Shown piece by piece: positions 22,252-33,583 of a stretch of 64,000 nucleotides of DNA (within the stretch, counting starts at the first letter, position 1; the number at the start of each line of letters is the position of its first letter). A program made the position numbers and the translations under genes. The notes below the pieces were generated by a model. The model had not been told where the DNA came from. It saw only the letters and a program-made list of their open reading frames with translations, and made no database searches. The DNA comes from Liopterus haemorrhoidalis (Eukaryota; Arthropoda; Insecta; Coleoptera; Dytiscidae): assembly GCA_963971575.1 (NCBI GenBank), contig OZ020619.1:24682813-24746812 (forward strand), read 5' to 3'.

Positions 22252-23176
22252 GTAAGTATTTTTTATGTGAAATATTATTTATTTGAAATGTCGGTCATTG
22301 CAATAAATAAAAATAATAATAATAAGCCTTTTTATATACAATTCCAGTTGTGTGATTACAGAGTTGATGCATGCGGGTATTTAGGGTGTGTACCGCACAC
22401 AGACGGTTCAACAAAAGGTGGCACATAAGCAGTGTTGAGCATAGATAACTTAAAATGTTATCTAGTCAAGGATAAGATAATACCACCGTTTTGTGATCTA
22501 AACAAAGATAAAGATAATTTAAAAAATAATTTTCTAGAAAAGATAAGATAATCTAATAAAAATCAGATAATAGATAAGATAAACCCCCTCCACATTTTTA
22601 TGACGCGAAACTCAAATTATCCATGATAAATTAATCATATCGCTTTCACCCAAGGGGGAATCAGTTGAAAGTATCTCGTTTAGTAAATATTGTTGATTCA
22701 TATTTATATATATGTATAACCTATATACCTAGTCTTGTAATTTGCAGAACATCACAGAATATTGTGGTTAAATTTTAAATAGACCATATTAGTAACTACA
22801 TCACAAAATGGGATTCAGTGCTGCCTCGCGGTTGGTTTCCTTTTATTTGGATTTAGCATGTTGATTTTTTTGAAATTGTATTTTGGAAATATAAATTAAA
22901 TTTTCAAAGTAACTTTCTAAAACTATAAGTCAATATTTATCAATTAAAACTCTTATTTTATACATTATAATTTAATACATATAATTATTTTTGCAGAACA
23001 ATATTATTTTACAGGTTAATTTTGAAAAATTTACGTTAATAATTGTTATTATGGCAAGTAACATAGCAATAAGTCTGTTTGCTATTTCTAATTAGTTTGA
23101 AGGAACAATATATTGTTCTTATTTTATCTATTATTGATTTTAATTTTCACTTGTCAAAAAACGAAAAAAGTTGCAA

Positions 23177-24365
23177 TTAACCCATTTAAACCTACCGTCC
23201 TTTTAAAAGGATTTTCAAAAATCGCGCTAAATTAATTAGTAAAAACAAATAGATTGTGATGGCGTAATATGTTATGATCACTGTGTTTATGTAACATCAT
23301 TTATAGCAAGTTTCAAACAATTGTTGTCATTTTTGTATATTTTATTGACGTTTCAATCGCTTACGTTTTATGAGCATTGACAATGGCTACTTCTAGGAAA
23401 GTTATTTTATTATTATTCTTAAATTTTAAAATTATAAAATACATTTTATGTTAGACTGTATATTTTTATATACTAATAACCTCAAAAACTTAAATTTTGT
23501 TGAAACCGGCAAACGTTATTCAATGAATAAAGCCGCCGTCCTTTTAAAAGGACGGTAGGATTATGTCCTACCATATTTTATTAATGAAGTTTTTGATACA
23601 TAAGTGAAATTTATGTTATTTAACTTAATTTACCCAAAATAACTGAAAAATAAAACAACTTATTATCGTAACACGGCCGTCCTGCTACTGCCACTTCCTC
23701 GCGAATATCATCTTCAGAATTTAATAACTGAAAAATAAAACAGAGTAAACGAACACATAATGTTAGTTTTGTCCGTCTCCTTGAGGTTCCTGACCATCCA
23801 GAGTTTCACTGAACTCCTTGAGGTCCTTGAACATTCAGCGTTGAACAAAACAAACACATCTCCTTGAAGTCCCTGACCATCCAGAGTTCCTCTGAACTCC
23901 TTGAGGTCCCTGACCATCCAGAGTCAAACAAAACAAACACAACTCTTTGAGGTCCCTGACCATCCATTTATTTTGCTCAAAGACGTTGCGCTGTTTGCAG
24001 CAAAAAAGCTAATTTTGTTTGTAAAAAATGTACCTAATGTAGGTTTACATCCTAAAAATTGTTTTTTGGACTATCATACAAGCAAATGATTTTATAGTTT
24101 AGTTTATATTAGAGTTTATAAAATAATTTTGGAATTTATATGCTTTATAAAAATAATAAAGCATTTAAATAAATAGGTTGTTATTATTCTTATAGTAGTA
24201 TATAGTCCTATCGTCCTTTAAAAAGTACAGCATGTTTTGGATATTCTGATCAGTAAAAAAAAAAAAAAAATTATAATAATTTTCATGAATATTTATACAC
24301 AATTAACTAAATTTTTACAAAAAAACTATTTTTTTTTTCAAAAAAAGTTTCAGGTTTAAATTAAT
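23177..24365. repeat. TTAA-bounded region with CCTACCGTCC inverted motifs and a minisatellite
   Basis: TTAACCCATTTAAACCTACC at 23177 resembles a piggyBac-type end. The 21-bp motif at 23191-23211 recurs inverted at 23539-23559 and imperfectly at 24206. 23770-23970 is a minisatellite of about 4-5 units around 'ctccttgaggtccctgacca'. No transposase; the outer right boundary is a guess. Confidence 0.4.
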
Positions 24366-24514
24366 TTTAAGTTTAAGTTAAGAATGTGACTGTTATGGTT
24401 CCAATTTGGAGCAAAATAATACACCATTATGCATTCTGAAACAAAATATTAATGTTTACTTAGTTTTAATTAAATAAAGATATTTCGATTTTCATATTAT
24501 TTAAAAACGTAACC

Positions 24515-26000
24515 TATACATATTGTGGCGCCCGCTCCTGGCCTAGGTAGGGTAGGAGTCCAGGACGACACACAAGGGTTGACTTTGAAATGTCAAAAAT
24601 ATAATTGTTAAGAGAATTTAATTTTATAAAATAAGGTCAGGTTCTTGGTTCAGTTGCATTGCCAGGAATGATAATAAAATGAGAAAAAAAAATTATTATC
24701 AAAAAAAATTGTTGAAAAAAAACTTAATCAAAAAAAATATTTGTACAAAAAAAATTTAAATAATTATAATTGTTACGGACTGCAACAATTAATAGCGGTA
24801 AGCGCGGCGGTGAATACAGTAAATTACACTCTAAATTAATTACAAAATAAATTATATAACAATCAAAAAAATTCATACAAAATTGACCTCTAAATTATAT
24901 TAAATAACTACTAAAATTATTAATTTAAATAATTTCTCAACAGGAAAAAATGTGGAGAAACGGTTAACGTTTGTTAAATAAGTTTATAACAAAAGAATTA
25001 TGACTTTAAATTAATGTAATAAAAAATTTCTAAGTCCGACAAAACGGTTACGAACGGTTTGCTGTTCGTAGCTGCTTGTTTCGACGATGCTCGACAGAAA
25101 AGATCGGAATACAAAATTTATAAAAATGACAATTTTGATGATAAAATTTATATGAATAAACTTACTCTGTTAGGCCTTACTATTACACGGAATTAATTGA
25201 ACTGATTTGAATAACAATCTGACAATGGAGGGAAATCTCCAGAAAAAAATAATAGTTTAACAAAATTGTAAATTTGTTAATTAATATATATATATACATA
25301 TATTAATTAACAATAAACATGACTCAGGGTATCCTGAAGAATTCTCACACACACTGAATTTAAACTTGTAGAACAATATAACCAATAAAATCACATGTGC
25401 TCTAGGGAAATCTGGAGGGAAAACTCCAGAAAAATATCTTTTTAATATATAAATTAATAATTAATATACCCTTATTATATTAATTAACAATTAACACAAA
25501 TCAGGGAATCCTGATTAAATTGAACTGATTTCAAAACTATTACACGAATATAAAATCAAAACCAAGTCTGCTCACCTTGATCGGAAAAAAATTAATTTGA
25601 ATTAAGATATCGTTGCATATTTGGTCGCTTGCGCTGATCGGAATGAAATTAGTAACTGACATATCAGCGGCTCTAAACAAGTTATATTTTAAGAAAAACA
25701 AATGGTTATTTTTAAATATATTAAAATTATGTTTAAATTAATACAATAATAAATTATTATAGTATTATATAATATTATATAAAATATTATTGTATCCGGT
25801 AAAGTATATGGTAAAATATATTTGTATTTTGGAAATAAAATATATAGTGGTTCTCAACATGTTTTTGTATAAAAGGAATATTTATTTAAATTCGATAAAA
25901 ATGGTAAAAATGATAATTAAATGGAAATAAAATATAATTTGGAATAAAAATGAAAAATACAAGGTGGTACGCCCTAAGCGGGCGCTTCACATATACATAT
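24515..26000. mobile_element. 1.47-kb element with 9-bp target duplication (family R4, copy 1)
   Basis: TATACATAT occurs at 24515-24523 and 25992-26000, exactly flanking 24524-25991. Ends are TGTGGCGCCCGCT and the complement of TGTGAAGCGCCCGCT. A 9-bp duplication suits Mutator- or Merlin-type DNA elements; the TG...CA ends would also suit a solo LTR. No protein recognised. The second copy is inverted at 27699-29334. Confidence 0.75.
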
Positions 26001-26224
26001 CTTCGAATCCTTATTTATATGTTTATAAAAACATTATTCTATAATATAAGGTATCTGAACTGTATATATTAGTATATACTTATCAATGATATAAATTTTT
26101 TGCTCCAAAATTGATAGAAGATATTCATAAAATTAACGTATAAAAGTAATGATACATGTACCATATTTTAAATCTCCCAAAAAAATCCAAAGGAAACCGT
26201 TGCCAGATGGCAGCACATGTATGT

Positions 26225-26975
26225 GATGTCACCAGTGATGGGCGTTTACACGTAAACTTTAATTGTTTACGTTTACGTGTAAACTTATATAAACAAGTGG
26301 TAAACTTGCCAACAATGTAAACAATGTAAACTTTGTAAACTGTCAAATAATGAGGTTAGTTTTAGTTATTTAATACGAATAATAGAGAGTTAATGAACAA
26401 GTATATTCAGTTCAAAACAATAAATTTATTTAAAAAATGGTAGGAAGAAACCGAAGGAATAGTTCTGAAGAACTAAGAAGGCTTTGTTTTAATTAAAGAA
26501 AATGAAAGAAAATATAGGGCGTTATTCAAAATTTGCAATGAATCTTTATTAAAAAATATAGGCTGATTTTCTTAAAGGTGAAATTTAATGTATTTTGTTA
26601 TTAAAAAAATTAGACTGAATTTTTTAAAGAAAAAAGTTTTTTATTTTTCATATTCATATTTACTAATTTGTATGTAACACCTGTATAATGATGCAAATTC
26701 GATTTTTATTAATATGTATATTGGCTTGTCCTAATTTTATATACTTACTTTTTCATTTAAAATCGTTTCATTCAAATTTTATTATTTATAAAAATGTATT
26801 GATAATGAAGCTCTGTAATACAAAACAAGTGCGCATGTCTAAATCATTGTTTACATTGTTTACGTTGTTTACATTGTTTACAAGTGTTTTTGTGTTTACT
26901 TTACATCAATTGTTTACGCGTCAACAATGAGGTAATTTACATCATGTAACTTACGCGCCCATCACTGGATGTCAC
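26225..26975. mobile_element. hAT non-autonomous element, TSD GATGTCAC
   Basis: Element 26233-26967 (735 bp) with 12-bp perfect ends CAGTGATGGGCG and exact 8-bp duplications. Sub-terminal regions repeat 'gtttacattgtttac' motifs. No transposase. Confidence 0.9.
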
Positions 26976-27160
26976 ACTATGGTATATTATCTATACAAAT
27001 TATCTGAAATTACAGATAAAGATAATGAAAATACCTATCTAAACGAGACAACAGATAAAAATGTAAAACAGTATCTAAAACAGATAATAGATAATAACAT
27101 GGCATCTAAATGCATTATCTAGATAAAATTATCTAGATAATGCTCAACACTGCATATAAG

Positions 27161-27698
27161 CCTGTAGTACACAATGCAAATTCTCGATTGGAATCTCGTA
27201 CGATTTATCATACGATAATTATTGCATTGAGAATTTTGTTCAGAATTTTGTTCGGATATAAAATGATTGTAGTATACAATCCAATATTTATCGCTTTGAA
27301 TCTGTACCAATTGATGCACACTACGTTTATTTTTGTAAGTTGACAGAATTCAAATAATTGTACTTAACCTAGAATGGACAGATAGTTGCAATGTAATTTT
27401 TGAAGACTAGTAATATTAATCTGTATCCCAAATCAGTAAATCTCCTGGATTCGCAAAGCCGTACCGTTTTCTGTTCAAATTTATAACATTTGAAATTGAA
27501 GTGAGTTATTATTTTATTTATTTTTTGTTATTATTATTTTTGTCTTTAAAACTACATTTTTCTTTATAAAAAAATATTATTGTTGTCATTATTATCGTTA
27601 TAAAATAGTTTAAAGAAAATAAAAACATATTATATTACAACAAACGTATAGAAATTGTAATCAAGAGTAGTTTGTGGACCAGAAATCTACAAACATAA
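27161..27698. other. intron 4, unclassified
   Basis: Begins with 'cctgtagtacacaatgc', related to the small element at 29702-29788. No gene found. Confidence 0.35.
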
Positions 27699-29334
27699 TT
27701 GAAGCACCCGCTTAGGGCGTACGACTTTGTATTTTTCTTTTATATTCCAAATTATGTTTTATTTCCATTTAATTATTATTTTTACCAATTTTATCTAATT
27801 TAAATAAATATTCATTTTATACAAAAACATGTTTAGAACCTTGCTATATTTTATTCCTAAAATACAAATATATTTTCCCATATACTTTACCCGATACAAT
27901 AATATTTTATATAATATTATATAATACTATAATAATTTATTATTGTATTAATTTAAACCTAATTTTGATTTATTTAAAATAACCATTTGTTTCCTTAAAA
28001 TAAAACATGTTTAGAGCCGCTGGTAAGACCCTTGCTAGCCAAATCATTCATTTTTATTCAATTAATAATTCTCTACCAAGATGAGCAGACGTGTTTTTGA
28101 TTTTTATATTGAAGTAATAGTTTAAAATCAGTTTCAATTTAATCAGGATCCCCTGATTTGTGTAGATTGTAAATTAATACCATATATCAGGGTATATTAA
28201 TTATTAAATTTATATTTTGTTATAGTTATTTTTTCTGGAGTTTTCCCTCCGGATTTCTTGTGTGTTTAAAATCAATTAATTAATTACTGCATTTTTGTGA
28301 GACCAAAGAGAAAGGTTGTTAATAATGTTCTAAATTTTATTTATATAAACTGTCTATTTTAAATTTATTTCAAATTTTGTCATTTTATTGAGTGACCCCA
28401 GCAAACATTTTTATACGGGCCAGTACTGGTAAAGCACATACTCCCCGGCATTAAAAGTAATGGGCCAGTACCCTGGTGTCCCCGGGGCCGTTACTGGCCC
28501 ATTGATGTATCAGTTGCTGGCCCAGCAACGGTAAAGTGCAAAATAATCGCATTAGTTGCAAGATTTATTTCTGATGGTTTTAAGTAAAAAGTATGAGTGA
28601 AGAAGAGTGCTTATAAAATGCTGGTAAAGTACTTCGTATAGGCGGAATGCGAAATACAAATGTGAAGTACATTATTAATACTGGCGTTGCACTTACTTTT
28701 GGTGCCAGTAATTTACCAGCATAAAAGCAGTTTGCCAGCATTCGGCCGTTAGTTGTTTGCTGGGACGTCATAAGTCGCTCCAACTCAGAACGAACGCTCA
28801 TTTTGCGGTGAGAAATCATTTAAATTCATCCCTTTTTTGTAGATTTTTAATATAAATTTTTCTTTAAATTTATAATCAAGATTTTTATAATTTATGATGG
28901 GATTAACTTACAGTGTAATCGACCGTCTTCACCGCCGCGCTTACCGCTATTAATTGTTGCAGTCCGCAACAATTATAATTGTTTAAATTTTTTTGTACAA
29001 ATTATTTTTTGTTCATTTTTTTTTTTTTTGATTAATCTTTTTTATTCAACTATTTTTTGATAATAATTTTTTTATTATTATTATTATTCCTGGCATCGCT
29101 ACTTCACCTGTCATTATTAATTTTACACTGTAAATTTGCCAAACATATTAGCGATCCCTAAAACTTTTTTCTCTCATTTAACAATTTAACCAAGAACCTG
29201 ACCTTATTTTTTATTATAATACATTCTCCGATCCGCGCACCGCACAAAAATCCTTTATATTTTTGACATTTCAAAGTCAACCCTTGTGTGTCGTCGTGTA
29301 CTCCTACCCTGCCTGGGCCAGGAGCGGGCGCCAC
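27699..29334. mobile_element. family R4, copy 2 (inverted), with internal insertion
   Basis: Reverse orientation relative to 24524-25991. Matching blocks include 'cccgcttagggcgtac', 'acaataatattttatataat', 'ctggagttttccctcc', 'caccgccgcgcttaccgcta' and the terminal 'aggagcgggcgccaca'. An additional element at 28397-28764 with 12-bp ends CCCAGCAAACA(A/T) is inserted. The left boundary is eroded and no exact target duplication is seen. Confidence 0.75.
28397..28764. mobile_element. small TIR element CCCAGCAAACA
   Basis: Perfect 11-bp inverted ends. The interior repeats 'gggccagtac', 'ggcccagcaacggtaaagtgc' and 'ccagcataaaagca'. Superfamily not determined. Absent from the other R4 copy, so it is a later insertion. 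Confidence 0.55.
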
Positions 29335-29963
29335 AACAATAAAAAATAAAAAAATAAATTAAATAATTCCCCCGGTACCTTTTGTCCGGATTGGAATGTT
29401 TAATGGTCACCTTAGATAAGTCACTAGTTAAGTATGTTGGATAATAAGATGTTGAATAAATCCAAACGTATATATAAATGTCTTAAGAATATGAACAGCT
29501 AAATCCAAAAAAAATAAGAAAAATATTGTTGATACTAAATAACCTCGAAATATGTTTGACAGATGTACAGTTGTTCGCTACAGTCACATGAATATGCGCA
29601 TCTTATACTGCGCCATTATTGGTTCATTCTGTCCAATATTTTAGGTCGAGACAATAAATATTGTTTGGTTTTCAATATCATACAAGATCTCGTACGAAAA
29701 TCCTGTAGTACACGATACACGATACAATAATTTGTGTACTATAAATCGCACGAGATACAAAACGAAAAATCGCATCGTGTACTACAGGTATTAGAGTTGA
29801 TTCTAGGTAGAGGGCGGTTTTATGAAAGATTTCACACAAGCAGCATTTGGGTTCGATTCTAATAGAGGGCGATTTTATGAATGTTAGCACACGGGTTCTT
29901 GAGACATACGTTGTGTCTAATTGTAATTAAAAAAATGTACAAAATAAATAAATAAATAAATAA

Positions 29964-30022
<59 letters not shown>

Positions 30023-30044
30023 CTTTCTTAATCATTTCGCCTTT
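29335..30044. repeat. MITE (29702-29788), shared 47-bp duplicated motif, microsatellite
   Basis: 29702-29788: 87-bp element with 15-bp perfect ends CCTGTAGTACACGAT. 29811-29900: a motif 'gagggcggttttatgaaaga' present in two tandem variants and again at 40826-40915. 29938-30019: (TAAA)n followed by (TA)n. The rest is unclassified. Confidence 0.6.
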
Positions 30045-30475
30045 GTTATTGTTAGGTGTCAAGCTGTATTGGAGTTTGAGTTACTACTGTAAGTTGGTGA
30101 TTTTTTCCATAACTTTTTCAATTTATTTCTGTTCTCATTATTCATCCTGTTTACATGCCCATACCACCGTAGGTCTTCTTCAATGGTTTGCTCCACAGGT
30201 TTCGTGCCTAGCTTTTGAAAGTCAAGTTCCTGATTCTATCAAATTTGTTTGTCTCATCAAATTTTCTCAGTAATATCATTTTAATGCTTCTTACTCTGCT
30301 TTGCATGGCTTCCGTGGTAGTCTATACCGTTACTTTTTTGAAGATATGAACCTTCGCTTGAGTAAGGACGTCCCTATACTGTTAAACAGGCTGCCAGCTG
30401 CATCTACTCTCTGCGATATTTCAGCCTTTAACTAGCCATCTTGTGAGAATAGCTCCCAGGTATTTGAATAGGTCC
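30045..30475 (-). pseudogene. LINE (RTE-like) C-terminal remnant
   Basis: On the minus strand a degenerate reading starts FKYLGAIL and continues with an AEI/R-type segment, then FDETNKFDRIRN and, near 30180, a WYGHVNRM-like segment. This is the order seen after the RT fingers in RTE-like elements ('fkYLG', 'EI..RI', 'TR.DrirN', 'RWyGHv.RM'). Several frameshifts. No clear ends. Confidence 0.6.
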
Positions 30476-30480
30476 ACTTG

Positions 30481-31206
30481 CAGTGTTGTAATGTATCTAG
30501 TTATAAGTATTTAGATACAGTAACTAGGTACTTTTTCAATACAAATTAGACACTTTCTGAAATATGTATCTGTATCTAGATATTTAACTTTAAGTATCTT
30601 GTATCTGTATTTCAGATACTTTGATCGTTACTTTATTTTTATACCATGATACCGAGCTGATATAATAGTTTAATTATAAATTGTCATTTTAAATATTTTT
30701 ACTATAAACAAAATTCAGAAGACAATTGAAATTGCAACGTTTCAAAATTAAATTTCTATGGAATGTCAAAAAAAATATTCTCACTCGTTTTTCATAGCTT
30801 TTGAACGGCTGTAAAAATAGTAGGTATTAAGGTACAACACTTAAGGAAAGTGGGTTATTATTAATGAAAATTAAGTTTTGGAATAACTATTGATGATATT
30901 CTGGTGGACAATTTACTAAAAACATATGAAAAATTATATACACACAAGTGGTTTGGGAGTGGACCGTAGTTTTGTGAAGCTTTGTCCAAGACAAATTAAT
31001 GAATTTCATCACTTGAGGCTTGGCTCTAGTCCGCCTCACACAAGGGGCCGGCTTTGCTATTGTGGATATTAGTAGATACAAACATTTTTGGCATGTATCT
31101 GTATCTAGATATTTTTTATAATTCTATATCTGTATATGTATATAGATACAATTTTTCTTAGGTATCTGTATCTGTATCTAGAATTTTTTTTAAATATTGC
31201 TACACC
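30481..31206. mobile_element. hAT non-autonomous element (family of 48247-49227)
   Basis: Begins CAGTGTTGTAATGTATCTAG, matching the terminus of the complete copy at 48247-49227, and is rich in 'gtatctagatac' motifs. The right end near 31206 is degraded, so target duplication is not readable. Bases 31207-32079 contain nothing recognisable beyond AT-rich sequence. Confidence 0.65.
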
Positions 31207-32079
31207 TCCCTTTCACCCAAAATTAGGGTGGCCAGATGGCAGGCCAGGATCTTAAATTCCCAAGATAAAAGGATGGAAACAAATACAACTTAAAGTTGGC
31301 CGGGCTAGCGTCAGTGAAGACGGGCGAGGTTTATGATTATAATAATCAAGGGGCAGAGCTGGTTCTAGATAAGTTCCGAATAAAATTATACTAACGGGAT
31401 TACTTAACAGGGCGCCAGTTAGTCAAACAATTTAAGTGATCAGCGCAGACTAACATACGCTGATCTGACCTACATTGGAATTCCGTCACTCCTACCCTGT
31501 AATAAAACTAGGAGAAATAGGGGCTATCCAAAGAATCCAAAAATCTAATAAAAAGCAAAAGGAGTATCCCTTTTATTATTCGGCAGTAAGTGCCGAAGTA
31601 GTGTCAAATAATAGTATACAAAATAAACAGCTAGTACAGTACATCAATAAACAATCAAAAGTATCTCACACAAATCGTATTTCTACTACAATACTGCCAA
31701 AATAAACAGTAGTCGGACGTTGATCGATGATCATCGTATACAATTTCAGTAAAGTACTAAAACTAGAATCTACTTCTGACTCTTGTCGTGAGAACTAGAG
31801 ACCATGAATTTATGTTATACAACAAAATTAAAGAATATTACTCACAAAAAAAGAAAACAACTAAATCTAACACTTATCTGTACTACACTCTTAAATATAC
31901 TGGTCTGAGCGGTAGATGCTCACTCCCACGGGACTCCCAGGATAGTTCGACGGTCTCCTCCTGTACACGTCGGAGCGTCTCTTCCTTTCCTACGTGGCTG
32001 GATCCAGGAAACAAGCTTATGTCAGCAAAACCCTCCGGACTCCCTCCGAATTGGATTCTCAAAAATGTTCAAGCAGCAA

Positions 32080-32400
32080 ACAAACGAAAATGCAGAAAAC
32101 GAAAACGTAAACGACATCGATATTCCTCCAACGGGAACGAAAACGAGACGGAAACGTAAACGTAGCGGGAACGGAAACGTAGACGAAGCGTAAACGATGT
32201 CGGTACGGAAACGTTATCGGCACGGAAACGTTATCGGTACAGAAACGTTATTGGTACGGAAACGTTATCGGTACGGAAACGGAAACGGAAACGAAAACGG
32301 GAAATCGTCGGGACGAAAACGTTATCGGTACAGAAACGTTATCGGTACAGAAACGTTATCGGTACGGAAACGGAAACTTAGACGAAAACGGCCTAAAAAA
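32080..32400. repeat. AAACG-rich minisatellite, 17-bp unit
   Basis: From 32201 the unit cggtacggaaacgttat repeats with few changes, interspersed with gaaacg hexamers. A unit of 17 bp not divisible by three means the apparent open frames are repeat artefacts. 32401-32939 has nothing recognisable. Confidence 0.85.
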
Positions 32401-32939
32401 ATATACAAACGGAACTAGAAGTTTGATTCTGCGTGCGCAATGTGCACACATTTCCGCTACAATGAGCACGTGGGAATTTTCATCAGAAATTCCCACAAAT
32501 TCGTATCTCGCGATACGAATTATGGTACAGAGATATTCTGTGCCTACTTTGAAATAAAGATAGACTCACCTAAGTTGTGATGCGGCCGTATGTGTGTATG
32601 TTGACCCCTTTTCTAAGTCCTGGTGGTAACTTTCGATGTACAGTTGCACAATTTCACTGCACAAAATCGTAGAATAAAACGTAGTACTGTTGAAATCTGC
32701 AGAAGATTTAATCTCGCTACTTATATGTTCGTACAGTAACTTCTTCGACTGTCACCACCTCTTGCTTTCTCAGCGGTCAAACATTTTATGTCGCGCGGAG
32801 TCTAGGGTTCGTAACTCAACCTTCCTGAACCTGTTTCCCTAGGTGTGCTATGTAACACTAGGCTAGGAGAAGTCTGGAGAAGTACGCCCGGTAACACATA
32901 TACGTGATCTGGGTGGTCTACTCTATTCAAAGCAGGGGC

Positions 32940-33583
32940 CCAATTTTTTGAGTGTAACAATATATCTATTACAACACTGTCCACTTGCCTATCAGTTTAC
33001 ACTCTAGTTTTACGCTATGTTTGAAGTTGTTTCGGTTTACGACTATGGTTGTCGTACTTTCTGTTTTTTTTGTTTGTTTTTTGTTCATTTTAGCCTCATT
33101 TAACCCCTTGTTGAACTGTTCTAGGTTTTCTTGTAACCTTGTTTCGTTTTCCGCTAGTATTACTATGTCGTCAGCGTAACATAACTCTGATATTTGGATT
33201 TTATTCATACAAGTGACCAACTTGTTTTACCAAATTTTTAATTTCTTTTATCGTTATATCTATTATAATGGTGAAAAGTACAGGGCTTAAAATACAGCCT
33301 TGTCATAAACCTTTCATCGTATTGATTTCGTCTGATCTGACATTTCTTGTTTTTACATAATTCTTCGTACCGTTGTATAAGCTTTTTACTCATCGGATTA
33401 GTTCTTTTTCTACACCCTCCCTTTCCAGAGCACATCTCCACACATTCGTCATTTCTGTTCTATCGTACGGTTTTTCAGAGTCTATGAAACAAAGGTATAA
33501 GTCTCGTGCTACTTTCAAGACTTTTTCAGAAATCTGTTTAAGGGTAAATATGCGATCTTGTACCCCTCTGTTTGGTTTAGAAT
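32940..33583 (-). pseudogene. RTE-like LINE reverse transcriptase, 3' part
   Basis: Minus-strand reading from 33583 downward: VQDRIFTLKQISEKVLKVAR, CFIDSEKPYDRT (family FIDFeKAYDr), QGCILSPVLFTIIIDI, and after a frameshift ELCYADDIVILAENETRLQ with the YADD active site at about 33165-33176. Stops and frameshifts make it non-functional. The matching upstream part lies at 35690-35830 on the far side of another LINE. Confidence 0.8.

Larger units (their letters stand above)
22422..27160. mobile_element. hAT-type composite, TSD CACATAAG/CATATAAG
   Basis: Ends CAGTGTTGAGCAT (22430) and its complement (27140-27152) bound 4723 bp. The 8-bp duplications at 22422-22429 and 27153-27160 differ at one base. 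Both inner flanks are full of 'agataagataat' motifs. No transposase. Two later insertions sit inside: 24524-25991 and 26233-26967. Confidence 0.82.

Noticed and set aside
23714..23917. Open frame with repeated LKE/DGQ units
   Set aside because: Translation of the 'ctccttgaggtccctgacca' minisatellite.
32197..32418. Arg-rich open frames over the AAACG repeat
   Set aside because: Minisatellite artefact; a 17-bp unit keeps all frames open.
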